The translations under genes were made by a program, and so were the position numbers. DNA of 64,000 bases, from NCBI GenBank assembly GCA_001566295.1, contig KQ964261.1:434001-498000 (forward strand), written 5' to 3'. Shown here piece by piece: positions 39,474 through 52,353 of this stretch (position 1 is its first letter; every line of letters begins with the position of its first letter). The notes under the pieces are model-generated. The model was not told where the DNA came from. It saw only the letters and a list, made by a program, of their open reading frames with translations, and searched no databases. This stretch comes from Microdochium bolleyi. Lineage: Eukaryota > Ascomycota > Sordariomycetes > Xylariales > Microdochiaceae.

Positions 39474-42400
39474 GGTGGAAGCTTGGCAGAGAGCAAGATC
39501 CTGGATGTATCCCGAGCACTTGGTCCCGGGGACAGTGAGGCTTGTGCTTGACGCGAGATGTTTCCCGAAACTCTAGGGTCAAGTTCCAAATCTGGGCTGA
39601 GCGAGAACAAACGGACAGCCGGAAAAGCAGGCGATCTGTCTTGATGATGTATGTTGGCGATGTATGTGCTTTCGGAAGCGATACCCGGATAGATGTAAGT
39701 GGGCGGCCGGGCGATCGTTGGGAGTGTGGCGGATCCTCACAGCTGCAGCATGGTGGTCCGGTCAGTTACATGCATCTTCGTTCGTAGGCAAGGCGAGGCT
39801 CTACGTATAAAGCTTATTCGCGGTAGTTGTTGTTGTTGTCTTGTCGTGCTCACTGTGGCAATGTCTGGGACCAGAGATGCTGGAATAGAGACTGGCGTGA
39901 CGAGGAGCAAACGACTGTCAAATAGGTTGTGCGCACTTGAACGACAGTGGACGTCAATAAACAACAAGTGATGCTGGAGTCGGTGTTGTGTTGTACTCGT
40001 GCAACGCCAACGTGTACGTATCAGACACAGCCCATATATGTGGCCTGCCCATCTTGTTTGCAAGTGACTGTGGCGGCTGCAGATGGCGCTCAGATCAGGC
40101 AATGCGATCCCTGTGTATGCGACGGAGATGACTAGGGGCCAGGGCACTTATCGGACGACGTGGTTGCAGACAGCTCGGTGCAGAAGCGGCTGCAAGTCAT
40201 CCTAGCATGCTGCATACTCCAGGTGACGTACCTTGAGATACCAGGAAGGGGTCCTTTGTCTGCAGTCTCAATAGCAGAGGGGGGAGACAACAACAGACCA
40301 CCTTTGTTTGAGACTGTCACTCTACTGCCAGACATACATTGCAACTGCTGGCGATCCGTACGACGGTGAGGGAGTACAGCAAGCTGCAAGCCTGGCGGAG
40401 GCGTGTGTAACTTATCGTGAGAACGAACCAAGCACCGCGGACGCTTTCGTATCATTGACCCTCTTCCTGATGCATGCCGCCTCACAGCCAAACGTCTCGT
40501 GTATGTCTTGCACCACACTGGGAGAGAAAGTGAGCACAGCGGTGATCTGAAGCCGTGTACAGGTGCATGCATATCTGCGTTTTGGGCGAGACGAGGCGCG
40601 CGGCGATGCGACCCGCAACTCCCGCACGCAGACACAAGCGTGGGGTCTCCTTGCTAGGAAGCTTGGTCGGGGCAAGGCCAGAGTCGTGCTATGTTGAGCA
40701 GGCGATATTCAGATGGAGCACGACCTCAAGGTGTGCAGGGAGGGGTGTGATGATCGAGAATGACAGGCTTGGCGATGGCCCGTAATACCGCCGGCCTTGG
40801 ACTATTCAAGAGCACTTGTGCTTGTCCATGACCAGACTCACCACTGTGCGTTGTTGGCTTTGCTGCGCTGGAGCATCAACTAACCCGGTCATTCAGAGAC
40901 GTTCTCAATGACAGGTCGCGTTGGGCAGTCTGTACATTCAGCGGTGTAGCGTTCGCACGCATTATGCCAAGACGACGAAAGTACATGGCAAAGTCCTGTT
41001 TGCGAGGTTCGCTCTGTCCATGGAGGACTCCACACGAAGGTGAATCCTGCGGCATACCCCAGCTAAAATACCAAGTTGAGATGGCGGTCACCAGTACGCA
41101 AGTGCAACCCCGGACGGGGTCACAGCTGGTCTGGAGCTCGCTCAGTGTCGTGTTCTATACGAACACCCTTTGGCAGCCTCGTGATTGGTGATCTGTCATC
41201 CCGTGCGATTCCAGCCATGGCGTGCAAGATTCGAGGAGCAAACATGCTAGGCGGGCGATCCCGTCTGCTCGCTAGCATGACGAACGTTTTGTGTCACCTC
41301 AATGAAGCCCAATTGTCTCGACTCCAGCCAAATCAGGCCCCTTACGATATGTCCGCATGTTGGGATGCTCTGCATGACACCTGGGAACGGTGCAACAGGC
41401 GCAGAGCCTCAATATATGACCGAGGATTTGGCAACCCGCCTGCAACTGATCATTGAACCAAGAAGGACTCCTTCGGATGCATCTGCAAGACATAAAGCTG
41501 AAAATGTTCATGCTGAATGGTGGCGGGAGCTCTGCCGAGTATGTTGAACAGCTCTGCAGACAGGCAGGGCTTGGCTCTCCCTTGCTTTGTTTGCTTGCAT
41601 GCTTCGGTCAGGCCTAAGGTCGGTATTCTTCAGCGGCAGCAGGGGCTGGGATTCAAACGGACTTCAGAAGCTGCAAGGGTGTTCACGCGGCCACCCCAGG
41701 ACGTCTGAAGACCAGTAGGAATGAGCCTTGCCGAAGCCGCGCCTCCATATAGCGCTGATGCGGTCCAACTTGTGGCAACGGCCCGATCTTGCATAAAGCC
41801 GGACGAATCGCTGGCTGAGGAACCTGCTGGGAACAAGCGTGGCTGTCTTGTCATCCTTGCACTGCAGATTGCGAGCCACGCTGGTAGTCATCACCGATGG
41901 CCAGCCGCACAAGGTCTGCCTCTGCTGAGTTGCTTTTCTCTCCTGCATAATTTCACTGGGAGCTGAGCGGGTTTGGCCGGTGACGCGTGAAGCATGCCAG
42001 GGCTGTTTGCTTCGATGCAAGTTTGTCTGCACAGCATCTCCCTGATCTCTTCAGGATATGATTTGTGATCTTGGCAGAGATGCTGGCGAGAGACTCGTCT
42101 CGCAAGGCCGGGCGCTGGTGCGGAACCGTCGCGGTCGACTCCAGCGAAGTAGATTCTGCTATGGTCTTTGGCTCCGCTACAAACACGTGGTGCTTAATGT
42201 CGAAGGCAGGCGCCCATGAACTGTTGAGGTTTACCTTGCCATCAAGCCACCCGCCTCAGCGTCATTCCGACGTTCCCTCGGCAGCCCTCCGGAGAGACTA
42301 AGTGCAACGTTTTTGCATTTCAGTGGCTCCATAGACGTGGTCAATAGATGTTGCAGTCGTGGGTCAGAGAGAGCGCGCACTATCCAAGAGTGAACAAATT

Positions 42401-43617
42401 TGGGATATGTTATTTGCACGATGTTATTCTGGCTACATGGCCAACGCGTGTATGCAGTCTGGTAGTGCCTTAGCATTAGAGATGCCGGTATGGGACATGT
42501 AGTTTCACCGAGACGCAAAATCGAGGTGTGTCTCAATTGGTGTTTCTTCATGGTTGCTTTAGATTGTAGCCCAACCCATGGAGGACGCAGTCGTCACCGC
42601 TGGTATACGATGGAGACCCTAGACAAGTCTTTGCTGTTGGAAAGGAATCTGGCGGGATGGAGCAACGCTTTACCCGGCCCGGAACAGTTGCACTGTGCTA
42701 AGGCAAGGATGCTTCGGTATTCAGGAGTTATCTTGTTGCCAGCAAAGCGGCAAGCCACTGAAGCAAGGAGGTCGTGGCGAAGATAGGTCTCAGCGTCGAC
42801 GTTGTGTACGAAGGCTTCTACACAGAAGTAGCTGGTGAAACGATTGTCAGGGATAGATCCGGCGGCCTGCTTCTATGGTGTGTCATGAGACCCTGAAGAC
42901 GGGGTAGAAGCTTGATAGACTCGGGTGTCTGTTCTGGAAGCAGATATTTGCTTGTCTGAGCCCGAGGCGCGGTGAAGGGACCGGCCCGTCCTATGATGCT
43001 GTGGTATGGTCTGTGTGCAAAGATGATGGCCAAAGTGGCGATGGCCTCGCTTGCTAGGCGGTCGGCTGCCTCGAATCGGCTACCGGCCGGGAGCCCGCAT
43101 GGCTGTTACTCGAGATGGGCTCCGATCTCTCGAAAATTAGGTAGACCAAGTCGACACAATTTAGTAGCGGTGAGCTCGAGAAACAATGGCGGTCAACGAC
43201 CACAAGTGTGGTCAAGCTGATAATCCACAGCAGGCTGGCGAACTTGGCAAGGAGATGAGACACGTTCAAGAGCTGAGCGGATGTGTTGTCCTAGGCCTTT
43301 GAGATAATGATCTTGGTGAGCAGGAAGAAATTGGAGCGAGTCAGTAATGTGTACCAAAAGCCAGGGACAGGTTCCATATCGCTAACTTGTGGAGAGTTTC
43401 TGCCTCAGCAAACTTTTGTAGACGGAGATGTTCTTGCCGGGCGCCAACATCATGGCGATGTCACAGTTGCACCTTCCACATAAATCGTTGTCAAGATGTT
43501 CGATGGTGCGATGCGTCATCATCAAACCTCTCTCTTATGCCCAAAACAGATGATGGATATTGGGCATCGTTTGTACAGATCTTGTCTTGTATTGATATCA
43601 GGCACGGCAGAATGGCA
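39474..43617. other. 4.1-kb stretch with no supported gene
   Basis: Only short overlapping ORFs occur on both strands (up to 167 codons at 40132-40635, minus). None shows composition or motifs of a real protein. The left end is the promoter of the Zn2Cys6 gene, long promoters being common for such regulators; the right end is the 3' flank of the cyclophilin gene. Confidence 0.45.
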
Positions 43618-45176
43618 TCAACGCCGCCGGTCGTGGTTGCGGTCACGACCATGTTCTCTTCCCCCATCTCTATGACGCCTGTCGTCGTAATGGCGATCTT
43701 CCCTCCTCCTCTCGCTGTGTTTGTCGTCATGCTGTCTGCCACCGCCACCGCGACCGTATCTGTCCCTGTCGCGGTCTCTGCCATGACTGTCACCGTCCCT
43801 TGGTCTGTCCCGGTTCCTTGGTCGGTCATCTCTCGGACTTCGACTACGTCTCCGGTGGTCTCTGTCGCCATTGCCATTGCGGTGATTAGCTCGTGGCGGA
43901 GATTTGCGCTCCCTGTCTTCGTCCTGGTCTTCTTTGACATGCCGGCCGCGCATCTCCTCCTCGTCGTGGACCATCTTGTAACTGTCGTCATCATCTCTGC
44001 GACCATCGTCGTTGCGATACTTCCTCCACTTCTCCAGTGATTCGACACCACCCCAGCCGCCACCGTGGCGCTTCTTCCTCTTCGCATTCTCGCCGCCTCT
44101 CCAGACGTCCGCGAGCTTGCTGACACTCTGACTGAAATCGACGTGTATACGGCGGTCGTCAATCAGAACACCCTGCATCTTGAAGTACGCCGCCTCGCAC
44201 GCAGTCTTGTCCGCAAACTCGATGAACGCGTACTGCAGACTATCGCCCGTCTTCTTGTCGCGGATGACCTCGCACGACATGATCTTGCCGAAGCGGCTGA
44301 AGATCAGCTCAAGGTCCGCGTCTGCTGTGACAGGGTTGAGCTTGCACACGAACAGGACGTTTTCTGGCGGGGCAACCTCAGCGAACGGCAGGTCACCCAT
44401 CATCTCGAGCGTGAGCGCCTGCGCGCGCGCTTCCCTCTCGCGCCGCGTCTTCTCGGCCGCCTCCTCATCGACTTCTTCGTCGAGGTTCGCATCCTCGGCA
44501 ATGCGGACGGTGGCTAGTTGTGCTTTCGACGGCGGCGGGGACTGGCTCGGCTCGCGCAGCCCCGAGGGGTCGTCGTACGGATCGTCGAGCACGACGGTAT
44601 GCTTTATGCGGATGTCGACCAAGGGGTGGCCGTCTTTGTCTACAATGGCGTTGTTGATCTTCTCCAGCACGTCAAAGCCCTCGACCACCTTGCCGAAGAT
44701 GGATGTCTTGCCGTCGAGATAGTCGGTGTTATCGCCCAACGTCACAATGAACTGGCTGCCCGCAACACGCGCGTCTGGGTCTGAAGGATGCGGCGCTGTG
44801 GCCATTGAGACTGTGCCTCGCTCGAGGTGCTTGAGTTTCGGATGTAATGTTGCCCTGAAGGTCTTGCCGGCTCCTCCCGGGAGGAGGCCCCAGATTGACG
44901 ACCCGCCATCAGATTGTGTAGATATAGGGCCGAGCGGATCGCCGCTCTGGAAGGAGAAGTTCTGTTGGACGGAGTGTATCGGCGAGAAATTGTAGTACTT
45001 GATCTTGCTGAGCTTGAGGAAGCTGTGGGCGCATAAGGAGGTCAGGAAGCTGCTGCTTCACAATCACTTTGGCGCGGTTGGTCAGGGCAGACGTACTTTT
45101 CGCACTCCTTGGGCGCGTAGTCCACCAAGAGATCGATGACTATGTCGCCCGCGCTTGTCTCGAGGAGGACCGACAT
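43618..45176 (-). CDS. PPIL4/Cyp6-type cyclophilin with RRM
   Basis: Two exons, 45176-45097 and 45022-43618, give 494 residues. The 74-nt intron starts GTACGT and ends CACAG, and the joined sequence runs smoothly (LVDYAPKECENFLKLSKIKYYNF). Residues 1-170 are a cyclophilin domain. The position of the catalytic arginine (HRV in CypA) is HSV here, as substituted in PPIL4 relatives, so isomerase activity is doubtful. Residues 248-325 are an RRM (VLFVCKLN as RNP2, YAFIEF as RNP1). The C-terminal 150 residues are Arg/Asp/Glu/His-rich with RS-like dipeptides (RRRSRSPRDDR), typical of splicing factors. PPIL4 associates with activated spliceosomes; RRM homologues in yeasts and plants (Rct1, CYP59) also touch the RNA polymerase II tail. 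Nuclear localisation is inferred. Confidence 0.93.
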
Positions 45177-46829
45177 GGCTGTCGCAACTGTCCCTTGCTG
45201 AGCGCCAGTGACAATGGTAGCGGAGGTGTCGATGCTATGCTCCCGATATGCGCAACGGGCGAGAAGCTTCAGATCTGACGGCTCGGCCGATCAGCGCTCG
45301 CGTCCGCGGGTGTCGTGTCAAGCGGTGGATGTGCCGAAAATGGAATAATGTTGAAAGTTTGTTTGGCAGATGCTTTTTCTTTGGAGAAGCAGCAATTGAA
45401 TCGCAGCAGGGCAACGACGTCGACGTCAAACCCACCGCATCCCTGCAGCTTTAGCGCGTGGCCGCCGGCGAACCCCAACTCCATGCCTCCACACTCCAAA
45501 TGTTCTTTCAACGAGTCCAGCCAGGAGTCCTTGAGACAACTCTGGCGGCACGGCGGCACCGTTAAAATAATTACAGAAATAATGTTTCAATAACTCAGTC
45601 TGGTCATCCGCTGAATCACGGTGAAATTCGTGCTTATATACCTGACAGAAACCGCACGCATGATCTCTTGAAGCTCCTCGCACTAGGTAGACCTGCACTA
45701 TCTGCGCAAATCAGCGATCCCATTGAGAACCGGAGACCTTCATCGACAGAGTTCAGTGTGCTTCAGTACATCAGTGCATACCTAACATATAGATCAACAA
45801 CGAGGCAACATACGAACAGGAAGGCTGACAACTTCGCACTGCCCTAAACCAAACAGCAATTGTATCGCACGATCCCAGCCCACCCTCAAGAACTCGATTA
45901 GTGATCCCCACCCCCCATATCCAACCATCCACGGATGGTGTTCCACACCACACATGATGCGGTTCGACAGCCGGGTTCCTCCCCGTAGCCCCAAAGGCTG
46001 CATTGTCTTCCTCCAACCCGACAAAGCCTGGCCGGAACCCGGAAGAGCACACCCTAGGTGCAAAGCCCGCCCAGGTTTACTCCTTCTGACCTTCGGAAGA
46101 GTCGGCCTGGCCCGCACGTCCCCGGTTGGCAGTACGGCAGCCCAGCCATCCCGAGGCTAGTCAAGGCCAGAACTCTAAATGTGATGTCCGCAGGACGGGC
46201 ATTGGAGGACGGCCCGGACATGGTGTGAGGCAGCCTGCTGATCACGTTGTTTTTGCGACTCCGAGAATCGACGCAGCATGATTGGTGCATTAGGTGTATC
46301 GGAGCGGTAGTCTCGTCGAGCCTAACGCGAGGACACGCAAGGCTGGTACCTAATTCAACTCGAGAGCCTGGTGCCATGAGTGTGGTGGTCAAAATCACGA
46401 GTAGAGTCATGAAATGGGAGCAGGGACTCGGAAGTGACAAGTGAGGTCCCACGTGGGATCAATAGTGATTGCCATTAAGGACTAGGGGCAGAGTCGCATT
46501 TGCGACGTCGTGCTCAGTAAATAAAAGAGTTGTTGAAGTAAAAATGCCCGCATGTCCACCGGCGTGGAATGCCCGTGAACCAAACGGTATAGCTACAGAA
46601 CCTGAGGCCCCGAGAAATGGAGAAGAACAAAGAAAGCAGCCGCTGATATGATGTCGTGAAATGGAGATCTCCTCCATCCGAGTCAACCGGTAACAGAACG
46701 CCGAAAAGTGCCAGATGCGAATACGCTGGGGAATTCGAGCCTTGCCCACGTGCTAGTATGCTGAAAAAACATGGACGCTTATATGCTGTTGTCGATAGTG
46801 TACGGGCCCGGGTCGAGTGTCGCGAGTAC
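45177..46829. other. 1.65-kb intergenic region
   Basis: Promoter of the cyclophilin gene on the left and 3' flank of the Ser-rich gene on the right, both on the minus strand. The ORFs of 90-130 codons here lack protein-like sequence. No repeat or RNA gene is seen. Confidence 0.5.
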
Positions 46830-47354
46830 CTAAGCGCTGCGTCGCCGCCTGCCACTACGTAGCTCCTTCTCGGTTTCCATGAGCCGGGACTGGACCCATG
46901 ACCTCATGGCCCGATCGGTGCGCACACGATCGCAGTTGAGCAACTCCGTCAAAGCGCGCTTGATGCCCTCATTAACATCAAAAAGCTTCTGCTCCCCAGC
47001 CGCCATCTCGACCACGAGCGTCTCGTCCAGCACGGGTGCCAAAGTGCTTAATGAGCTAGTGCAACCAGATTTTAGACTGGCACTGGGCGAGGACCTTCGG
47101 CGGCTCCGGGAAGAGCTAGATGACGAAGACGAAGACGAAGAGGAGTGGCGTGACGTGGGCGGTGATGGTATCGTGTTGAAAACCCTCGACGGAGAAACGG
47201 AGGGCGACGTGACAGCGGTCGAAGCATTGGTGTAGGATGGGCAAAGGTCGTACAACTGCTGGCAGAGCTCTTCGTGCTGGTTGTGAAGCAGCAGGTATTT
47301 CTGCATGGCGAAGTCGCCATCGGCAGGCCCCGTTTGTAATGTGTAGTGAGGCAT
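46830..47354 (-). CDS. small unidentified protein with serine run
   Basis: A 174-residue frame from the ATG at 47354 (MPHYTLQTGPADGD). The frame is open another 113 codons upstream, but that part looks like leader (His/Arg/Pro-rich) and the ATG context ACACAATGCC is good. Residues 15-40 (MQKYLLLHNQHEELCQQLYDLCP) and 110-174 (LFDVNEGIKRALTELLNCDRVRTDRAMRSWVQSRLMETEKELRSGRRRR) are two ordered helical blocks, separated by a disordered region with twelve consecutive serines and an SRSRRRSS patch. The end is strongly basic. This arrangement suggests a conserved small fungal protein, possibly nucleic-acid associated, but I do not recognise the family. Confidence 0.65.
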   Translation of the reverse strand: MPHYTLQTGPADGDFAMQKYLLLHNQHEELCQQLYDLCPSYTNASTAVTSPSVSPSRVFNTIPSPPTSRHSSSSSSSSSSSSRSRRRSSPSASLKSGCTSSLSTLAPVLDETLVVEMAAGEQKLFDVNEGIKRALTELLNCDRVRTDRAMRSWVQSRLMETEKELRSGRRRRSA

Positions 47355-50300
47355 TGTGTGTGGGGGATTATGGCGTGGGTAATGTTCGAGCACAATGGTG
47401 ACCTGGCCTTGGAAGCGGACGATATTAGAGATTCGTTGAAGATGTGAGGTGTTCGACTGATGCTGGCAAGGGTTCAAATATAGTAGAGATCGGGACGTCC
47501 GAATGTTATATTCGCTGATGGCGGTGGGTTGATGTGCTTGCTTGGTACCAGATCGACGATGGGGGGTGGGCCTGTGTTGTCCCGGAGTGGGTGCGGTAGA
47601 GGTTGCGCAAGCGTGCCCTGCCGATCGTAATGGGTGTGTTTCTAACCGTCCAGATGAGGCAGCTCTGTGGGTTGATTGCGCAATTGTGACCACAGAGGTG
47701 TTGCAGGTGTGCCAACGTTGGAACCGCTATCAGATAAATGGTACGTAAACTACCACAAGTGAGAAGAGCGTAGTCGGGCTAAAGTACAGTTTGTCTAGCT
47801 AAGACACCGCGGGACAAGGCGACTTTTGAATGAGGACCAGTGACGCCTTTTAATGAAGACCTGCCTGATCCTCTCTTGGAGCCCAGACTCAAAAGACGGC
47901 AGGGAGGAGAAGGGGGGAATGGGCCTCAAGACAGGGGCCACAGTGGCGGAGAAGTGAGTTCCAAACTTGGCACAACCTGACCCTGCTGTGTTTGAGTTGG
48001 ACGGGGACGCTGGCCAGCTGAGCTATCCCGCTAGGCTGGTCCCCTCCTTCGCCTCGGACGCCGTCAGCGTCGACGAGTGGCTTGGCAGCTCGAGGCCATG
48101 CTGCCCGCCGTGTTGGATTGTGGCGCGGAGAGTGCAGATTGCCTATCGCGAGCACAACCCTCCCTGCAGGCCGTGCCAGACCGAGGTGGAGAAGGCTCGA
48201 GATTGTATGGCCAGCTTCTTTCGGATGGTCGGAATGTACGGCGGCTGGTCCCAGGCGTCCTAGGGTTGAGTTCAAAGTGGTGTACGGCGAGCACGTCTGG
48301 GTGGAACGGGTTGCACCTGTATGGTGGCATCGAAAACTCGGAGCAAGGGTTGGACATGTGGATTTGTCGAGGCGATTCGCCCAATGTGCAAGTTGACTAG
48401 CCAAGAGATCTGAGGTGCAGTCACGTTTGCCCCGTTATCAGATATCATCACCAAGGAGGACATCCCATGGGGCACAAAAGTCCTGGCCAGCGTTGGTGTT
48501 GCGGGCTGGTCTTGGGCTGCCATGAGACCATCTCTCGGCGAGAGTATTGGCCCACCGCAATGCAGAGACGCACTTCAGGGTCTGGCCATGGTCATCGACT
48601 CAGTTTTGCGTTCGTGAGTGCATGTGCAGCGCTAAGATAGCCGCGGCCTGTCGGGGCTTTTCCAAGTGGACGGATCCACGAAGGGGCACCTCACTCTCCA
48701 ACTTCATCGGCCCAGTGGAAGCATGAAGCTGACGAGCTGGCCGGGGAATGGCTGAGAACTTCAACAATATGTTCAGTAGTCTGAAAGATCCCGTGCCGAG
48801 CCTGGCAAATGGTTTGGTTCACGATGGTGCCGCAGAGGTGACACAAGGCACGAACGGTCTGATGCTCCGAAAGAGCTGGGAAGTCTCAGCCGAAGAATGC
48901 TCCGTCGAGACAAAGCCAGAGTGTCTGATTGTGTTGTCGCACGAGTCTAGCATGGCGTCAGGGCCAGAAGCATGTGGTGCTCCTCGGCTGTTGCGCAAGC
49001 GCCACGAGTCCAGACCGCGTGGCTCACGAGAGAATGCTTGGACTGGTCTGACTGGCGTTGTGGCTCGGCGGCTGAGCAAGTGAGGTGCACAAGGATGGTG
49101 GTTTATTCTTGACAATGGACATAAGCAACTTGTGGACCTCGCATGCAATCCTAGCCTTCGTGCTTCCCCGTAGCTCTGCCAGCGTCTTGATCTTGGAGCT
49201 GAGGACAAAGGGGTCTATTCATGTTTGCGCACTCACCGGCCTGCGACCGAAGCACAGAAGTTCTTAGCGGAAGCCATGATCCGGCGGACAGCAGCGGACT
49301 GGGCTTGAAGGGGGGAGCGACTGCTCTATTGGGGTCGTGGAAGCGTTGCGGTGGACGCGGGTCAGGGGACTGTGTTGCATCCATCGGATGCCCAGAGGCG
49401 GGGCAGCGGCGTCGCCAAGTGCCGACACGCCCATCTTTGGAGACGAGCTGAGCTTGTGCTGTGTCCTATTGGCGGTCGGCTCGACTTGACAGGGAGGAGC
49501 TGCATTGCCTGGTGAGTTGTCTGACTGTCGGTCAGCCTACGACACGAGGCTACTCTGTGCGCGGCAACTGGTAGCGGTCAGTATCTCGAGCGAGGCCTGG
49601 CTCTGTAAACCCGTTGCTTGCCGGCGGGGCATCGAGAGTTGAGAGGAGCAGGGCTGAGATGAGGTAATCTCAGCATCATCTGGTGCTGATGATGTCTGAC
49701 GAGGACCTCGGAGGGATCGGTGGGCAGGGCCAGGGCGTGCAGATTGAGCTGGGACGTGCGGCGTGCCTGATCACCGCTCTGGCACTTGCGCGAGCAGTCC
49801 GTTCTCCACGTGCGGTGCGGCCCCGAGTGGGGCGTCTTGTTTCGTGGAAAGTGCAGTCCGCATTGGTGATTAGCGGGACCCACGGATGTGCCTTCCGGCC
49901 TGAGCCGGGCGAGTGCTAATGTGGCGCACAGATGTGGCATCCTCACCCAGAACTCCCGATCTGTGGCTGAAGCTCGATCTCGACAACCCGCGACCACGCA
50001 CCTCTGATGTCATATCCCATCCTTTCCGTCCGCCGCGTCCTCAACCGATCCCCCGCCTCTTCCCTGGAACAATCAATCGACGCTTCCGCAAAAGCACAAA
50101 GGATCATGTGCCCCTGAGATCTGCCACACGTCAAACCGGACGTCTGCTCCGCCCCTGCCCTGCATCTGTCTGCTGGGTTGCGGTAATCACGGTGAGTCGA
50201 CGCACGACTCTTTCTGGAAAACTCAGCCTTGTCGGGGTGAGGGAGACGTACATCTTACCCTCCTTGCTGTGCTATAATTCGTCCGTACACCAAGCGATCA

Positions 50301-51260
50301 ACTCGCGTATGACAACACTTCATCACATGGACAGAGACATCGAGATCATGGCCCTCGAAAACTATCAGCATGCGTGAAGTAGAGCCAGCCAAGGTCATTC
50401 ATGCAATGTTCTCACACTATGGACTGAGGCAAAATTCGGGCCACCATACTAGCAAGAATGATAAGCAGGCTCCCGCAACATAATCAGGTTTTCAGCCCGG
50501 GCGAGTACTTCTCGGCCGGAAAGCATCGATTTGTTCTGCAGCACAAGTTGGGTTGTGGGACAAATGGCCGCGTCTCAAGCTAACGATCATGATTTGCCGT
50601 GGATCATCCCGTGCTGTGCGGCCGACATGGCGTGGTGTTATCAACCATGATCCCTTTGGCCACCAAACCGAGCGCCTATAGCCAATCGCCTTCCGAGTTT
50701 CAACCTGTCAAGCTGTCTGCCTAGATGACAGCTGCCTCACACCCACACGAAGCAAGCATTATGTCATGGGCACGTGGGTAACTTCTTCTTCTGGGGTGTT
50801 CAAATTTCAGGAACGGAGTCCGTCGCGTCATGGCAGCACTTTACGGAGCAAAGCTCCGAAGTCCCATCCAGCATTCCTGCACGTGAAGGAGGACCCTGGA
50901 AGCAGCCTTGGCAAGCAACATCACGCTGAATGGCCTCCCTACAATAGTTGGCTACCTCGGCCATGAAAGCTTTGGTGCCAAGGGGCTCTACCCTGGACGG
51001 GAGACGGAGAGGTAAACTTGTGTGTATCCAATGGCATTCAAGAACTACAGCCATGAGCTCCTGGTTCGACGTGCTGTAATTCTGACGCATCTCTATCGTA
51101 AGAAAGACTGTCTCCGTGGCCACGCCTCCAGGCACGTCCTATCAGAGTCACTAGAATACAGAGGAGTTTGGGGGTTCGACTTGATACGACGGATTATGGA
51201 GTGCCGGCAACCTCCAAATCCGCCGAGCCCGCGGCCTAAACAAGCAACGAGGACCACTTC
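47355..51260. other. 3.9-kb stretch with no supported gene
   Basis: Many short ORFs overlap on both strands (up to 171 codons at 47889-48404, minus) with no recognisable domain. The region near 47360-47750 is probably the leader and promoter of the Ser-rich gene. I see no repeats, transposon ends or tRNA-like B box. Confidence 0.45.
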
Positions 51261-52353
51261 TCACCATCCATCGCCCCTAACGGCCCTCCCCACGACAGTG
51301 CTCAGCGACTCTAGATCGCCCTCCTTGACACCGAGCGAGTCGTTGTCCGTCTTGTCATAAAGCGTGCCGCCCTCGGCCCAGATCCGCCGCAGCGTGAAGC
51401 CCACGGCGTACGGCTTGCCAGCCTCCCAGCTTTGCGTCTCGAGCTCGCGGAGCTTGTCCAGTGGGGTGTGCTCCACGGTCCACTTGGACGAGGTCTGCCG
51501 TTCAAACTCCTGCAGGATGGCGTTAGGTGTGGTGACGAAGGACTGCACCTTGAGGGCTTTGCCGTAGGCTGCCTCTGGGTGCTGTAGAGCCGCTGCGACA
51601 AACTTGCCGACGCTGTGATGGATGTGGTGGTTAGCATACTTATCGGACATGAACTAGTCGACAGCACTGAAGTTCCAAGAACGGACTACGTGGGCGGGGA
51701 GAGCACTTAGAGGTCGGAGACACTTACTCAGGCATCGTCGTGAACCCAACCCTCCCCTCGCCGTCGTCGACCACGACAGCTCTCTTGTTCTTGACATCAT
51801 ACCCTCCATTCGCCTGGGCGTCCTGGACGGGACTCAGCGCGAGAAACATGTCGAGATACGGCCCTGTCACGACGGACGTGACGTTGAGCCTCCTGACCTG
51901 CTCCTTTACGAACGCGCGCACCTTGAGCTTGTTCTGGTGCGGCTTCTCGTGCGGCGACTTGACGCTGTCGTACTCGATATCGGTGCCGTACTCGCTGGGG
52001 AAGAACCACTGCACGCTCGAGCCCTCCTCGTCCGCGATGCGCAGTAGCTCGATCTGGCTGAGCAGGCTGTCCCGCCCGAGCGCCGAGACGACGGTGTGCT
52101 GGTCCCGAAAGGCCCGGCGGATGTCGGCAGGGTCGTTGACGTCGCCCGTGACGAACTGCACCCCCTTCTGGCGCCACTCGCTGATGAGCGCGTGCTTGGG
52201 GGAGTCCGGTGCGGCGGAGGCAGTGGCGGGCGATGTGAAGATTGTGATGCTGGACGGCGGGAAGGCGGAGATGATGGACGCGGTGATGTACCGGCCGATG
52301 ACGCCTGTTGCGCCGACGATGAGGATGTTTCCTGGAACAGAGGATGAGGCCAT
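51261..52353 (-). CDS. NmrA-like/isoflavone-reductase-like NAD(P)-binding protein
   Basis: Two exons, 52353-51728 and 51612-51261, encode 325 residues. The 115-nt intron (GTAAGT ... CACAG) restores GFTTMPDVGKFVAAALQHPE, a typical junction in this family. It is an atypical short-chain dehydrogenase: the Rossmann motif VGATGVIGRYI is at about residues 13-23, then FVTGDVNDP, VVSALGRDSLLSQ, and WFFPSEYGTDIEYD, where SEYG is the hallmark of fungal NmrA/PCBER-like proteins. Members are either reductases of secondary metabolites or redox sensors that bind NAD(P) without catalysis, such as the nitrogen repressor NmrA itself. Sequence alone does not decide between these. Its neighbours do not form a biosynthetic cluster, so a reductase of unknown substrate or a redox sensor are both possible. 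It is divergent from the thioesterase-like gene. Confidence 0.9.

Noticed and set aside
41640..41660. GGATTCAAAC, resembling a reversed tRNA B box
   Set aside because: The invariant TTC of the T loop is absent and no acceptor stem or A box can be drawn around it; no tRNA was found anywhere in the window.
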